A stretch of 12,780 nt of DNA, from contig DATJXG010000465.1 in the NCBI GenBank assembly GCA_035500455.1, positions 1 through 12,780 on the forward strand. Direction: 5' to 3'. The translations under genes and the position numbers were made by a program. How positions within the stretch are numbered: position 1 is the first letter of the stretch; the number at the start of each line of letters is the position of its first letter. The DNA is from DATJXG01 sp035500455. Its GTDB lineage: Bacteria > Acidobacteriota > Terriglobia > Terriglobales > Acidobacteriaceae. Below the pieces are notes generated by a model. The model saw only the letters and a list, made by a program, of their open reading frames with translations. It did no database searches and was not told where the DNA came from. Shown here piece by piece: positions 7,132 through 12,780 of the stretch.

Positions 7132-7137
7132 TATAAT
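7132..7137 (+). promoter_or_regulatory. Probable -10 box of the hemX-hemA-hemC-hemD operon
   Basis: A perfect TATAAT lies 38 bp before the hemX ATG. The best upstream match to a -35 is TTGCCG (7107-7112) at a long 19-bp spacing, inside the second direct repeat. Weak -35 contact plus an adjacent direct repeat would fit an activator-dependent promoter; this is inference. Confidence 0.5.
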
Positions 7138-7175
7138 CAGTGGGCCGGGGGAAGCCCTGGGATCATCCCTCATTT

Positions 7176-7991
7176 ATGCCCACTTTTTGGCTGAGAATGG
7201 CGCTCGGCTGTTACGCCGTCGGCCTGCTTTATGCGCTGGTGGCGGTCACGCGCACCAGTGACTGGTTCAATCGGGTCGCTTTGCACGCCGCTTATCTGGG
7301 CATGGTCTTTCACTTCGTAGCCTTGATGGAGGGGGTGCTCTTCTCCGGCCACATCGCCGCAGCGTCGGTGCACAATTCCGAATCGGTGTTGGGCTTTCTG
7401 GTGATGGTGGCCTTTCTGCTGGTGTACGCGGTTTACAAGACTACCTCGCCCGGGATCGTCGTCTTCCCCCTGGTGTTCCTGCTGACCTTTGTCGCTGCCA
7501 CTGGCGAGCAGCCCTTTCTGCAACTTACGCCCGGCGTGCGCAGCGGTTGGCTGTTCGCGCACATCGTGCTCATTTTTGCCGGGTACGCGGCGCTGATCCT
7601 CAGTTTCGTCGCCAGCCTGCTTTACCTGGTGCAGGAGCGGTCATTGAAGTCGAAGAAGGCCGGCGGATTTTTCTCCCGCTTGCCGGCTTTGCAGGTGATT
7701 GACGATATCGGCTTCCGTTCCCTGCTGCTGGGCTTCCCTTTCATGACCCTGGGCCTGATTACGGGCACGGTGGTGGCGCAGGCGACTTATGGCCGAGTGG
7801 ATTTGTTCGATCCCAAAATTCTGCTTTCGGTGCTGATGTGGGCGGTGTATCTGCTGTTGGTTTACACCCGCTGGAACGCGGGCTGGCGAGGCCGGAGGGC
7901 AGCCTACCTTGCGGCGGGAGCGTTTGCCGCAGCGGTGGTGGCGTGGGCGGCCAACTATTTCAGTGCCATTCACAGGTTCGCGCAGTCATGA
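7176..7991 (+). CDS. hemX: HemX-like integral membrane protein (CcsA/cytochrome c assembly family)
   Basis: From the ATG at 7176 the product is 271 residues with about eight hydrophobic segments (roughly 5-23, 37-55, 71-87, 93-109, 128-153, 185-205, 216-230 and 241-260). A GTG at 7140 in the same frame overlaps the expected transcription start region and would add a polar leader, so I reject it. The stretch HIVLIFAGYA (129-138) and the late GWRGRRAAYL (236-245) match the CcsA/HemX family. CcsA proteins carry a Trp-rich heme-handling loop (WGxxWxWDPKE type); here the equivalent is YGRVDLFDPK (205-214), so the tryptophans are gone while DPK remains. Together with its place directly before hemA, this favours HemX, which in Bacillus affects HemA level, over a true cytochrome c synthetase. 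The last codon overlaps the hemA start (ATGA), so the two are translationally coupled. Confidence 0.85.
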   Translation: MPTFWLRMALGCYAVGLLYALVAVTRTSDWFNRVALHAAYLGMVFHFVALMEGVLFSGHIAAASVHNSESVLGFLVMVAFLLVYAVYKTTSPGIVVFPLVFLLTFVAATGEQPFLQLTPGVRSGWLFAHIVLIFAGYAALILSFVASLLYLVQERSLKSKKAGGFFSRLPALQVIDDIGFRSLLLGFPFMTLGLITGTVVAQATYGRVDLFDPKILLSVLMWAVYLLLVYTRWNAGWRGRRAAYLAAGAFAAAVVAWAANYFSAIHRFAQS

Positions 7992-9265
7992 ACTTCCAGC
8001 TCATCGGCGTGAACCACAATAGCGCTCCGGTGGAGGTGCGCGAGCAGTTGGCCGTTCCGGAATCGCGCCTGGCCAGCGCCTTGCAGGAATTGGTGCGTTA
8101 TCCCGGCGTGGATGAGGGTCTGATTCTCTCTACCTGCAACCGCGTCGAGGTGCTGGCGCAAACCCGCAATGGGAGCGCGGACCTGCGCGGCTTCCTGAGC
8201 GGCCACTTCCACCTGGCGCCCGGCCAGTTCGAACCACATCTTTACGAATACCGCGAGCGGGAAGCGATTCGCCATCTGTTCCGCGTAGCCTGCAGCCTCG
8301 ACTCCATGGTGGTTGGAGAACCGCAGATTCTGGGCCAGGTGAAGGAAGCCTACGCCACGGCGCGAGCCGTGGGAGCGGTGCGCGCTCAACTGGATCTTCT
8401 ACTCACACGCGCTTTTGCCGTCGCTAAACGGGTACGCACAGAGACCGCCGTCGGGTCTTCGGCGGTTTCGGTTGCGTCTGTTGCCGTGGAACTGGCGAAA
8501 AAGATTTTCGGATCGCTCAAGGGCAAACACGTTTGCCTGGTGGGCGCGGGCAAGATGAGCGAACTGGCGGCGCGGCACTTGCAGGCGCACGGCGCGGAAT
8601 CTATCTTCGTGGCCAACCGCACCTACGAGCGGGCCACTCAACTGGCCGCCAAGTTTAACGGCGAGGCAATTCACTTCTCGGACATCTACGAATTCTGCGA
8701 CCGCGCCGACATCGTCATCAGCTCGACCGGCGCGCCCGTAGCCATCTTCCGCCGCGAACACGGCGAGCGCTTTCTCGCCCGCCGCAAGAACCGGCCGATG
8801 TTTTTTATCGACATCGCCGTGCCCCGCGACGTGGATCCGGAGATGAACAAGCTGGACGGCATCTTCGTGTACGACATCGACGATCTGCAGCAAGCGGTGC
8901 ACTCGCACACCGCGGACCGGCAGCGCGAAGCCGAGCGCGCCGAAGCCATCATCCAGAGCGAAGTAGAACGCTTTCTCGGCCGTTTGCAAACTCTCGAAGT
9001 TGTGCCCACTATCGTCAGCCTGCAGGACCACCTGGAAAACATCCGCCAAGCGGAAATCGACCGTGTACGCGGCCGGCTGGGCCCGCTTTCGCCCGAGCAG
9101 GAGCTGGCGATCGAAACTCTTACTCGCGGCATCGTCAACAAGATCATGCACACCCCGATCAGCACGCTAAAGACAGCGGCGCGCGAGGCCGAGGCCACGA
9201 CCGTGGTCGATGTGGTGCGGCGGCTGTTCAATTTGCAGGAGAAAGAGAAGCAGGACAAGGCATGA
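7988..9265 (+). CDS. hemA: Glutamyl-tRNA reductase
   Basis: The ATG at 7988 gives a 425-residue protein beginning MNFQLIGVNHNSAPVEVRE, the standard GluTR N-terminus; the same frame is open further upstream but that part lies inside hemX. The catalytic Cys50 sits in STCNRVE (48-54). HLFRVACSLDSMVVGEPQIL (96-115) is the family signature, with His96 at the usual active-site position. GAGKMSE (186-192) is the NADPH-binding turn, and the C-terminal dimerisation helix region carries NKIMHTPISTLK. The enzyme reduces glutamyl-tRNA(Glu) to glutamate-1-semialdehyde with NADPH, the committed step of C5-pathway tetrapyrrole synthesis in the cytoplasm. It overlaps hemX by 4 bp and is followed by hemC after 27 bp, so it is the second gene of a hem operon. 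The presence of GluTR shows that the organism uses the C5 route rather than ALA synthase. Confidence 0.98.
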   Translation: MNFQLIGVNHNSAPVEVREQLAVPESRLASALQELVRYPGVDEGLILSTCNRVEVLAQTRNGSADLRGFLSGHFHLAPGQFEPHLYEYREREAIRHLFRVACSLDSMVVGEPQILGQVKEAYATARAVGAVRAQLDLLLTRAFAVAKRVRTETAVGSSAVSVASVAVELAKKIFGSLKGKHVCLVGAGKMSELAARHLQAHGAESIFVANRTYERATQLAAKFNGEAIHFSDIYEFCDRADIVISSTGAPVAIFRREHGERFLARRKNRPMFFIDIAVPRDVDPEMNKLDGIFVYDIDDLQQAVHSHTADRQREAERAEAIIQSEVERFLGRLQTLEVVPTIVSLQDHLENIRQAEIDRVRGRLGPLSPEQELAIETLTRGIVNKIMHTPISTLKTAAREAEATTVVDVVRRLFNLQEKEKQDKA

Positions 9266-9292
9266 TTAACGGCGGGGCCCACGGGGCGCGAA

Positions 9293-10228
9293 ATGCCTGA
9301 CCTCCGCATTGGCTCTCGCGGGTCGCAACTTGCGCTCTGGCAGGCCAACCACATCGCTTCCCTTCTCCGCCAACGTGGTCATGAAATCGAAATTGAGATC
9401 ATTCACACTACCGGCGATAAGATCACCGATGTTGCGCTGGCCAAAGTCGGCACCAAGGGCATGTTCACCAAAGAGATTGAGGAAGCGCTGGCTGCCGGGC
9501 GCGTCGATCTCGCGGTACACAGTCTGAAGGACTTGCCGACTGAGATTGGCGAGGGGTTTGAGATTGCGGCCATCCCTCAACGCGCAGACCCGCGCGACGT
9601 TCTTTGCTCCGTGCGCTACGGCAGTCTTGAGGAACTGCCGCCTGCTGCGCGGGTAGGCACCAGCAGCCTGCGCCGCCAGGCGCAACTGAAGGCTCTGCGC
9701 CCGGATTTGCAGGTTTATTCCCTGCGCGGCAATGTGGATACGCGGCTGAGGAAGCTGGAGGCGGGCGAGTACGATGCGATCATCTTGGCCGCAGCCGGCA
9801 TTACGCGGCTGGAGAAAACTCAGTTTCTGCGGCAGGTTGTTCCATCTGAAATCATGTGTCCGGCGGCAGGGCAGGGAGCGCTGGCGATAGAAATCCGGGC
9901 GCGGGACTCGGCTGTCCGTGGAGAGCTGGCTTTCCTTGACGACTCTGCGGCGCGGTCTTCAACCGAGTGTGAGCGTGCCATGTTAGCCAGAATGGGCGGG
10001 GGCTGCCAGGTGCCGATCGGCGCGCTGGCCGAAGTGCGCGAAGGCCGGCTTCACTTGCAGGCGGTTGTGGCCCGTCCGGATGGGACGGAAGTGTTACGGG
10101 AATCCGCGGAGGGCGGCGATCCGGTTGAACTGGGGAAGGCCGTGGGCGACAAACTGCTTCGGCGGGGCGGAGACGCAATTCTGGAAGCGGTGTATGGCCA
10201 CCCGGCCGCAACCCCACAACAAACCTGA
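9293..10228 (+). CDS. hemC: Hydroxymethylbilane synthase (porphobilinogen deaminase)
   Basis: The 311-residue protein is of normal length. It starts LRIGSRGSQLALWQA (4-18) and has HTTGDKI (38-44) and KGMFTKEIE (55-63). HSLKDLP (76-82) follows, with Asp80 as the catalytic carboxylate. It also has GTSSLRRQAQL (122-132), SLRGNVDTRL (143-152), AAGQGALAIE (191-200) and GGGCQVPIGA (235-244), where Cys238 carries the dipyrromethane cofactor. The enzyme joins four porphobilinogen units into hydroxymethylbilane, the substrate of HemD, encoded next. The ATG at 9293 is 27 bp after the hemA stop and is preceded by a GGGGCG stretch that can act as ribosome site. The C-terminal end, after about residue 300, is a short Pro/Ala-rich tail. 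All key residues are present. Confidence 0.98.
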   Translation: MPDLRIGSRGSQLALWQANHIASLLRQRGHEIEIEIIHTTGDKITDVALAKVGTKGMFTKEIEEALAAGRVDLAVHSLKDLPTEIGEGFEIAAIPQRADPRDVLCSVRYGSLEELPPAARVGTSSLRRQAQLKALRPDLQVYSLRGNVDTRLRKLEAGEYDAIILAAAGITRLEKTQFLRQVVPSEIMCPAAGQGALAIEIRARDSAVRGELAFLDDSAARSSTECERAMLARMGGGCQVPIGALAEVREGRLHLQAVVARPDGTEVLRESAEGGDPVELGKAVGDKLLRRGGDAILEAVYGHPAATPQQT

Positions 10229-10243
10229 GGCACTCGCGCTTTG

Positions 10244-10288
10244 TCCGCGGTGTGCTCTCTGGCTAAACGCAAGAAGCGTGACCGCGGA
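10244..10288 (+). other. Potential stem-loop in the hemC-hemD gap
   Basis: TCCGCGGT (10244-10251) and ACCGCGGA (10281-10288) are perfect 8-bp inverted copies. Between them a smaller hairpin ACGC/GCGT (10267-10270 with 10276-10279, loop AAGAA) can form. The structure fills the 89-bp gap between hemC and hemD. No U-run follows, so it is not a standard intrinsic terminator; it could be an RNA-processing or attenuation element, or have no role. Confidence 0.4.
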
Positions 10289-10317
10289 GGACACCCGAGG
10301 CGCGCAGATATTCGCCG

Positions 10318-11178
10318 ATGAATTCTGACCCCAGAAAGAAGCGCAGTCCACTGCGAGGCATTCGCGTGCTGGTGGGCCGCGCCCGCCATCAGGCTAGCGC
10401 TCTTTCCTCGGGCCTGCGGGCGCTGGGAGCGCGAGTCATCGAAATTCCTTTCATCGAAATTCGCAAGCCGCGTTCTTATGCCCCGTTGGACACCGCGCTC
10501 CGGCATCTCGACCAATATGACTGGCTGATCCTTACCAGCGTGAATGGCGTGGAAGCCTTGTGGGGGCGAGCCGGCAAACTGAGAATTCCGAAGAAGAGCT
10601 TTTCTCATCTCAGACTGGCGGCCATTGGTCCGGCGACAAGAAAGGCCATCTCGGTCCGCGGGCTGAAGGTTCATGTCGTGCCCAAGGAGTACGTGGCAGA
10701 GTCTGTGGTTGACAGTCTGAGGGGCCAGGTCAACGGGCAGCGCGTTCTGCTGGCGCGAGCGAAGGTGGCGCGAGACGTAATCCCCCGCGAACTGCGCAAA
10801 CTTGGCGCTGAGGTGGACGTAGTGGAGGCCTACGAAACCGTCCTGCCTCGTGCCTCCGGAGCCAAGTTGAGGAATTTATTAAAGAAAAATTGGAATCGCA
10901 TTGACTTTATTGCATTTACTAGTTCATCAACAGTACGTAATTTTGTGGCGTTGCTGGGCGGGCAGCTAGGCCATGGCGCACGCGCCTCGCGCGTTTCAGG
11001 CTCGCGTCTCTTACTTGACGGAGTCTGCTTGGCCTCGATCGGCCCGGTCACTTCGTCCACCCTGCGCGAAATTGGGCTGCGGGCCGACATCGAAGCCGGA
11101 CAATACACGATTCCCGGCTTAATCGATGCCATCGCCGACTATCAAATTGCCACCGTCGCTAAGCGGTCCGGCCTTTGA
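10318..11178 (+). CDS. hemD: Uroporphyrinogen-III synthase
   Basis: The 286-residue protein has the two-lobed HemD pattern: GIRVLVGRAR (14-23), ARVIEIPFIEI (38-48), LTSVNGVEALW (72-82), AAIGPATRKA (101-110), AYETVLP (171-177), IDFIAFTSSSTVRNF (195-209) and ASIGPVTSSTLREIGL (239-254). HemD sequences are poorly conserved, but these motifs plus the position after hemC make the call firm. The enzyme inverts ring D and closes hydroxymethylbilane to uroporphyrinogen III. Two oddities are visible. Residues 182-211 are written in AT-rich codons (TTA, ATT, TTT, AAA), unlike the rest of the gene. Residues about 218-235 (an Arg/Ser/Gly-rich segment encoded by GC-rich DNA) look like a small insertion between the second-lobe helix and the following strand. 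The ATG at 10318 has no strong ribosome site; a GGAGGA at 10286-10291 is too far upstream. Confidence 0.93.
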   Translation: MNSDPRKKRSPLRGIRVLVGRARHQASALSSGLRALGARVIEIPFIEIRKPRSYAPLDTALRHLDQYDWLILTSVNGVEALWGRAGKLRIPKKSFSHLRLAAIGPATRKAISVRGLKVHVVPKEYVAESVVDSLRGQVNGQRVLLARAKVARDVIPRELRKLGAEVDVVEAYETVLPRASGAKLRNLLKKNWNRIDFIAFTSSSTVRNFVALLGGQLGHGARASRVSGSRLLLDGVCLASIGPVTSSTLREIGLRADIEAGQYTIPGLIDAIADYQIATVAKRSGL

Positions 11179-11202
11179 TCGTCCGCCCGACTGTGCTAGG
11201 CT
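11175..11202 (+). promoter_or_regulatory. Possible promoter for the small membrane protein gene
   Basis: TTGATC (11175-11180) and TAGGCT (11197-11202) are 16 bp apart, and TGC directly precedes the -10 as in extended -10 promoters. The element overlaps the hemD stop and lies 33 bp before the next ATG, so the genes after hemD may be transcribed separately. The -10 match is only moderate. Confidence 0.4.
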
Positions 11203-11235
11203 GCGGCGAACTCGTTCCTTGAGTCTGGAGAATGC

Positions 11236-11496
11236 ATGCGCTGGATTTATACTCATCTCCTCTGGGATCCCACACGTGGAAGCGGCCTGTTGCGGGCACT
11301 GTGGGCCATGCGCAAATTACTGGTTGCACTTGCCGGAACCGCTCTGCTGACCTGGCGTGAATGGGAAGAGCACCATCCTTATGACATCGTGATCGTAACC
11401 CTGATCCACTTTGCCTTCATGTTGGCCCTCGTGGCTTTGTTCGTTTTCCTCGCGCAATGGATCAGCCGAAGCCACAGCAAACTGACAGGCAGGTAA
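11236..11496 (+). CDS. Small membrane protein of unknown function
   Basis: I do not recognise this 86-residue protein. It has one strong membrane segment at about 51-76 (valine-, leucine- and phenylalanine-rich, starting after HHPYD) and a weaker hydrophobic stretch at about 27-39. Between them is a charged aromatic segment, TWREWEEHHPYD (39-50). The C-terminus is basic (SRSHSKLTGR, 77-86), which by the positive-inside rule would lie in the cytoplasm. The ATG at 11236 is supported by GGAG five bases upstream (11227-11230). The gene sits 57 bp after hemD and 27 bp before a VOC-family gene, so it may share a transcript with the latter. A link to heme metabolism is possible only by position. Confidence 0.7.
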   Translation: MRWIYTHLLWDPTRGSGLLRALWAMRKLLVALAGTALLTWREWEEHHPYDIVIVTLIHFAFMLALVALFVFLAQWISRSHSKLTGR

Positions 11497-11523
11497 TCTG
11501 CTCTCTCCTACGGGAGCCAGCCG

Positions 11524-11931
11524 ATGGCGACTCAAATCTCTCCTATGCTGGCGGTCAGCGACGGCAACGCCGCCATCGCCTTCTATCAGGCCGCCTTCGA
11601 TGCCGAACTTCTCTGGCACCTTGACGGAGGCGGCCATGTGGTTGCCGGACTCGCGATTGACGGCGCCCAATTCTTCCTCGCTCACGAGGAGCCTGACTAC
11701 GGCACCCGCGGCCCCGCTTCCGCAGGCTTTACTACAGTCCGAATCGAACTTTTCGTGGAGAATCCCGTCGCCGTGCACGGGAAAGCGCTGGCCGCCGGGG
11801 CGGTTGAGCACAGTCCGGTGGAGGAACATGAGCACACGACGTCCGGGACGCGGCCGATCAAGCGCATGCTCCAGGGCGCCATTCTCGACCCTTTCGGGCA
11901 CATGTGGCTGATCGGAAAGATCCTTGAATAG
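11524..11931 (+). CDS. VOC/PhnB-like glyoxalase-fold protein
   Basis: The 135-residue protein has the double beta-alpha-beta-beta-beta layout of the vicinal-oxygen-chelate superfamily. ISPMLAVSDGNAAIAFYQAAF (5-25, given by its ends) is the first module's strand and helix, followed by GAQFFLAHEEPDYG (47-60). The second module has TTVRIELFVENP (70-81) and ends ILDPFGHMWLIGKI (120-133), typical of the PhnB/YdcP-like subgroup. Members include glyoxalases, bleomycin-type resistance proteins and dioxygenase-like enzymes; the substrate cannot be read from the sequence. A GGGAG at 11512-11516 is well placed as ribosome site for the ATG at 11524. It is a single-domain cytoplasmic protein with nothing missing at either end. 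Confidence 0.88.
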   Translation: MATQISPMLAVSDGNAAIAFYQAAFDAELLWHLDGGGHVVAGLAIDGAQFFLAHEEPDYGTRGPASAGFTTVRIELFVENPVAVHGKALAAGAVEHSPVEEHEHTTSGTRPIKRMLQGAILDPFGHMWLIGKILE

Positions 11932-11978
11932 CGCGCCGAACGACGGTTTTGGCCGGTGGAGGCAGAGTACCTGTGTAA

Positions 11979-11984
11979 TACAAT
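11979..11984 (+). promoter_or_regulatory. Possible -10 box before the M28 peptidase gene
   Basis: TACAAT lies 28 bp before the peptidase ATG, in the AT-richest part of the 81-bp gap. No matching -35 is seen at normal spacing, so this is weak. Confidence 0.25.
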
Positions 11985-12012
11985 ATCTGCCTTGCGGGAG
12001 GCGCTGTTTGAA

Positions 12013-12780
12013 ATGAAACCCCAAAAGAGGGCAGTCTGGATGCTTAGGGCCGCGTGTTGTTTGTTGTATCTGGTCACTTTGCCGGCGATCGTTTTTGCTC
12101 AAGAGAACAACCTCAGCTTTCCGCCTGCGGAAGTGATGCAGCGAATTCGCCCTGAGGGCATCCGCGCCGACATGGCCTTTCTCGCTGATGATCTGCTCGA
12201 AGGGCGAGGCACCGGCACGCGCGGGTATATGCTGGCCGCGAAATACATCGCGTCGCAATACGAGCAGATGGGTCTGAAGCCGGCCGGCGAAAACGGAACA
12301 TTTTTCCAGACAGTCCGCTTTCGCCAATTTGACATCGTGCCCGAAAAAAGTTCGGTGACGATCAAGCACAACGGCCAGCAACATCCACTCGCATTTGAAG
12401 TGGACTACATCAGCGGCGGCGATCCGCTCTATGCTGACACTTCTTTCGACGCCCCAGCGGTTTTCGTCGGCTACGGCGTCACCGCTCCGGAATTCAGGTA
12501 CGATGACTACGCCAACGCCGACGTAAAGGGGAAAGTCGCCGTGATGATTTATGGCGCTCCCAGCAAGTTCCCCGACGCGCCGCGCGCTCACTATTCCTCG
12601 GGCGAAATGAAGCTGCAGAATGCCGTCGCACATGGCGCCATCGGAATCGTAACGATCTGGGCAGGGCCGCTCACCGACCGGATTCCCTTCCAGTCCCTGG
12701 TGCGCTTCTATCATTCTCCGCACATGCGCTGGCTGGATGACAAGGGCATTCCGAACAACACCGATCCCCAGATTCGCGGC
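12013..12780 (+). CDS. Exported M28-family metallopeptidase with PA domain, N-terminal part
   Basis: The frame from the ATG at 12013 stays open to the right edge (256 codons). Residues 1-29 form a Sec signal peptide: basic MKPQKR start, hydrophobic core, and a likely cleavage after VFA before QENN. The mature part has the M28 lead-in RADMAFLADDLLEGRGTGTRG (51-71, given by its ends), then YIASQYEQMGLKPAG (78-92) and FFQTV (97-101). A protease-associated (PA) domain follows at about 147-215 (FVGYGVTAPE, then DVKGKVAVM and a helix ending HGAIGIVTI). The zinc ligands and catalytic acid lie beyond the window, so activity cannot be judged. Such enzymes are periplasmic or secreted aminopeptidases. 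A GGGAGG at 11996-12001 is a suitable ribosome site. The gene follows the VOC gene by 81 bp. Confidence 0.9.
   Translation, partial: MKPQKRAVWMLRAACCLLYLVTLPAIVFAQENNLSFPPAEVMQRIRPEGIRADMAFLADDLLEGRGTGTRGYMLAAKYIASQYEQMGLKPAGENGTFFQTVRFRQFDIVPEKSSVTIKHNGQQHPLAFEVDYISGGDPLYADTSFDAPAVFVGYGVTAPEFRYDDYANADVKGKVAVMIYGAPSKFPDAPRAHYSSGEMKLQNAVAHGAIGIVTIWAGPLTDRIPFQSLVRFYHSPHMRWLDDKGIPNNTDPQIRG

Noticed and set aside
7140..7175. GTG start at 7140 for hemX
   Set aside because: It begins 3 bp after the TATAAT box, upstream of any transcript made from it, and adds a polar leader before the first membrane segment.
7838..7987. Longer hemA start 50 codons upstream
   Set aside because: The added residues lie within hemX coding sequence and precede the standard GluTR N-terminus MNFQLIGVNH; the 4-bp ATGA overlap is a typical coupled start.
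11317..12723. A 468-codon open frame on the minus strand, antisense to the VOC and M28 genes
   Set aside because: It lies opposite two well-supported plus-strand genes with family motifs, its translation shows no recognisable domain and is rich in His/Arg as antisense frames of GC-rich genes usually are. It is a shadow frame.

Overview
The window is a gene-dense, GC-rich stretch (roughly 60% GC by eye) of a chromosomal bacterial genome. Gene content, a cytosolic NagZ/AnmK peptidoglycan-recycling pair, a HemX-like gene ahead of hemA, and short intergenic repeats of a kind I associate with soil Acidobacteria suggest an acidobacterium (Terriglobia/Koribacter-like). That assignment is inference; there is no rRNA or other decisive marker here. 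No phage, IS element, CRISPR array, tRNA or rRNA was seen.

Left part (1-5374, all minus strand, read right to left): mutS (DNA mismatch recognition), then a GH3 beta-N-acetylhexosaminidase of the NagZ type, then anmK (anhydro-MurNAc kinase), then the first 105 codons of a family-5 peptide-binding lipoprotein that runs off the left edge. nagZ and anmK are 19 bp apart. anmK and the binding-protein gene overlap by 8 bp. These three therefore look like one transcription unit for salvaging cell-wall fragments: peptide capture outside, sugar cleavage and phosphorylation inside. mutS is separated from nagZ by 145 bp that contain a heptanucleotide repeat array.

Middle (5375-7059): a 227-bp divergent region with a perfect TATAAT for mutS and two kinds of short repeat. 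It is followed by a galT-like HIT-superfamily nucleotidyltransferase whose usual catalytic His-X-His reads His-Pro-Asn. A second pair of heptad arrays, arranged as an inverted repeat, follows. Next comes a small uncharacterised soluble protein.

Right part (7060-12780, all plus strand): a tetrapyrrole operon hemX-hemA-hemC-hemD, starting from a TATAAT box preceded by a 13-bp direct repeat. HemA makes glutamate-1-semialdehyde from glutamyl-tRNA, HemC polymerises porphobilinogen and HemD closes the ring to uroporphyrinogen III. HemX is a CcsA-family membrane protein thought to act on HemA. After hemD come a small membrane protein, a VOC/PhnB-like glyoxalase-fold protein, and the N-terminal 256 codons of an exported M28-type metallopeptidase that runs off the right edge.

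No wholly new multi-gene system is visible. The points most worth a second look are the related heptad repeats at two intergenic sites, the palindromic repeat element in the mutS/galT gap, the GalT-like protein with a substituted nucleophile position, the peptide-binding lipoprotein coupled to the recycling genes, and the direct repeat in front of the hem promoter.
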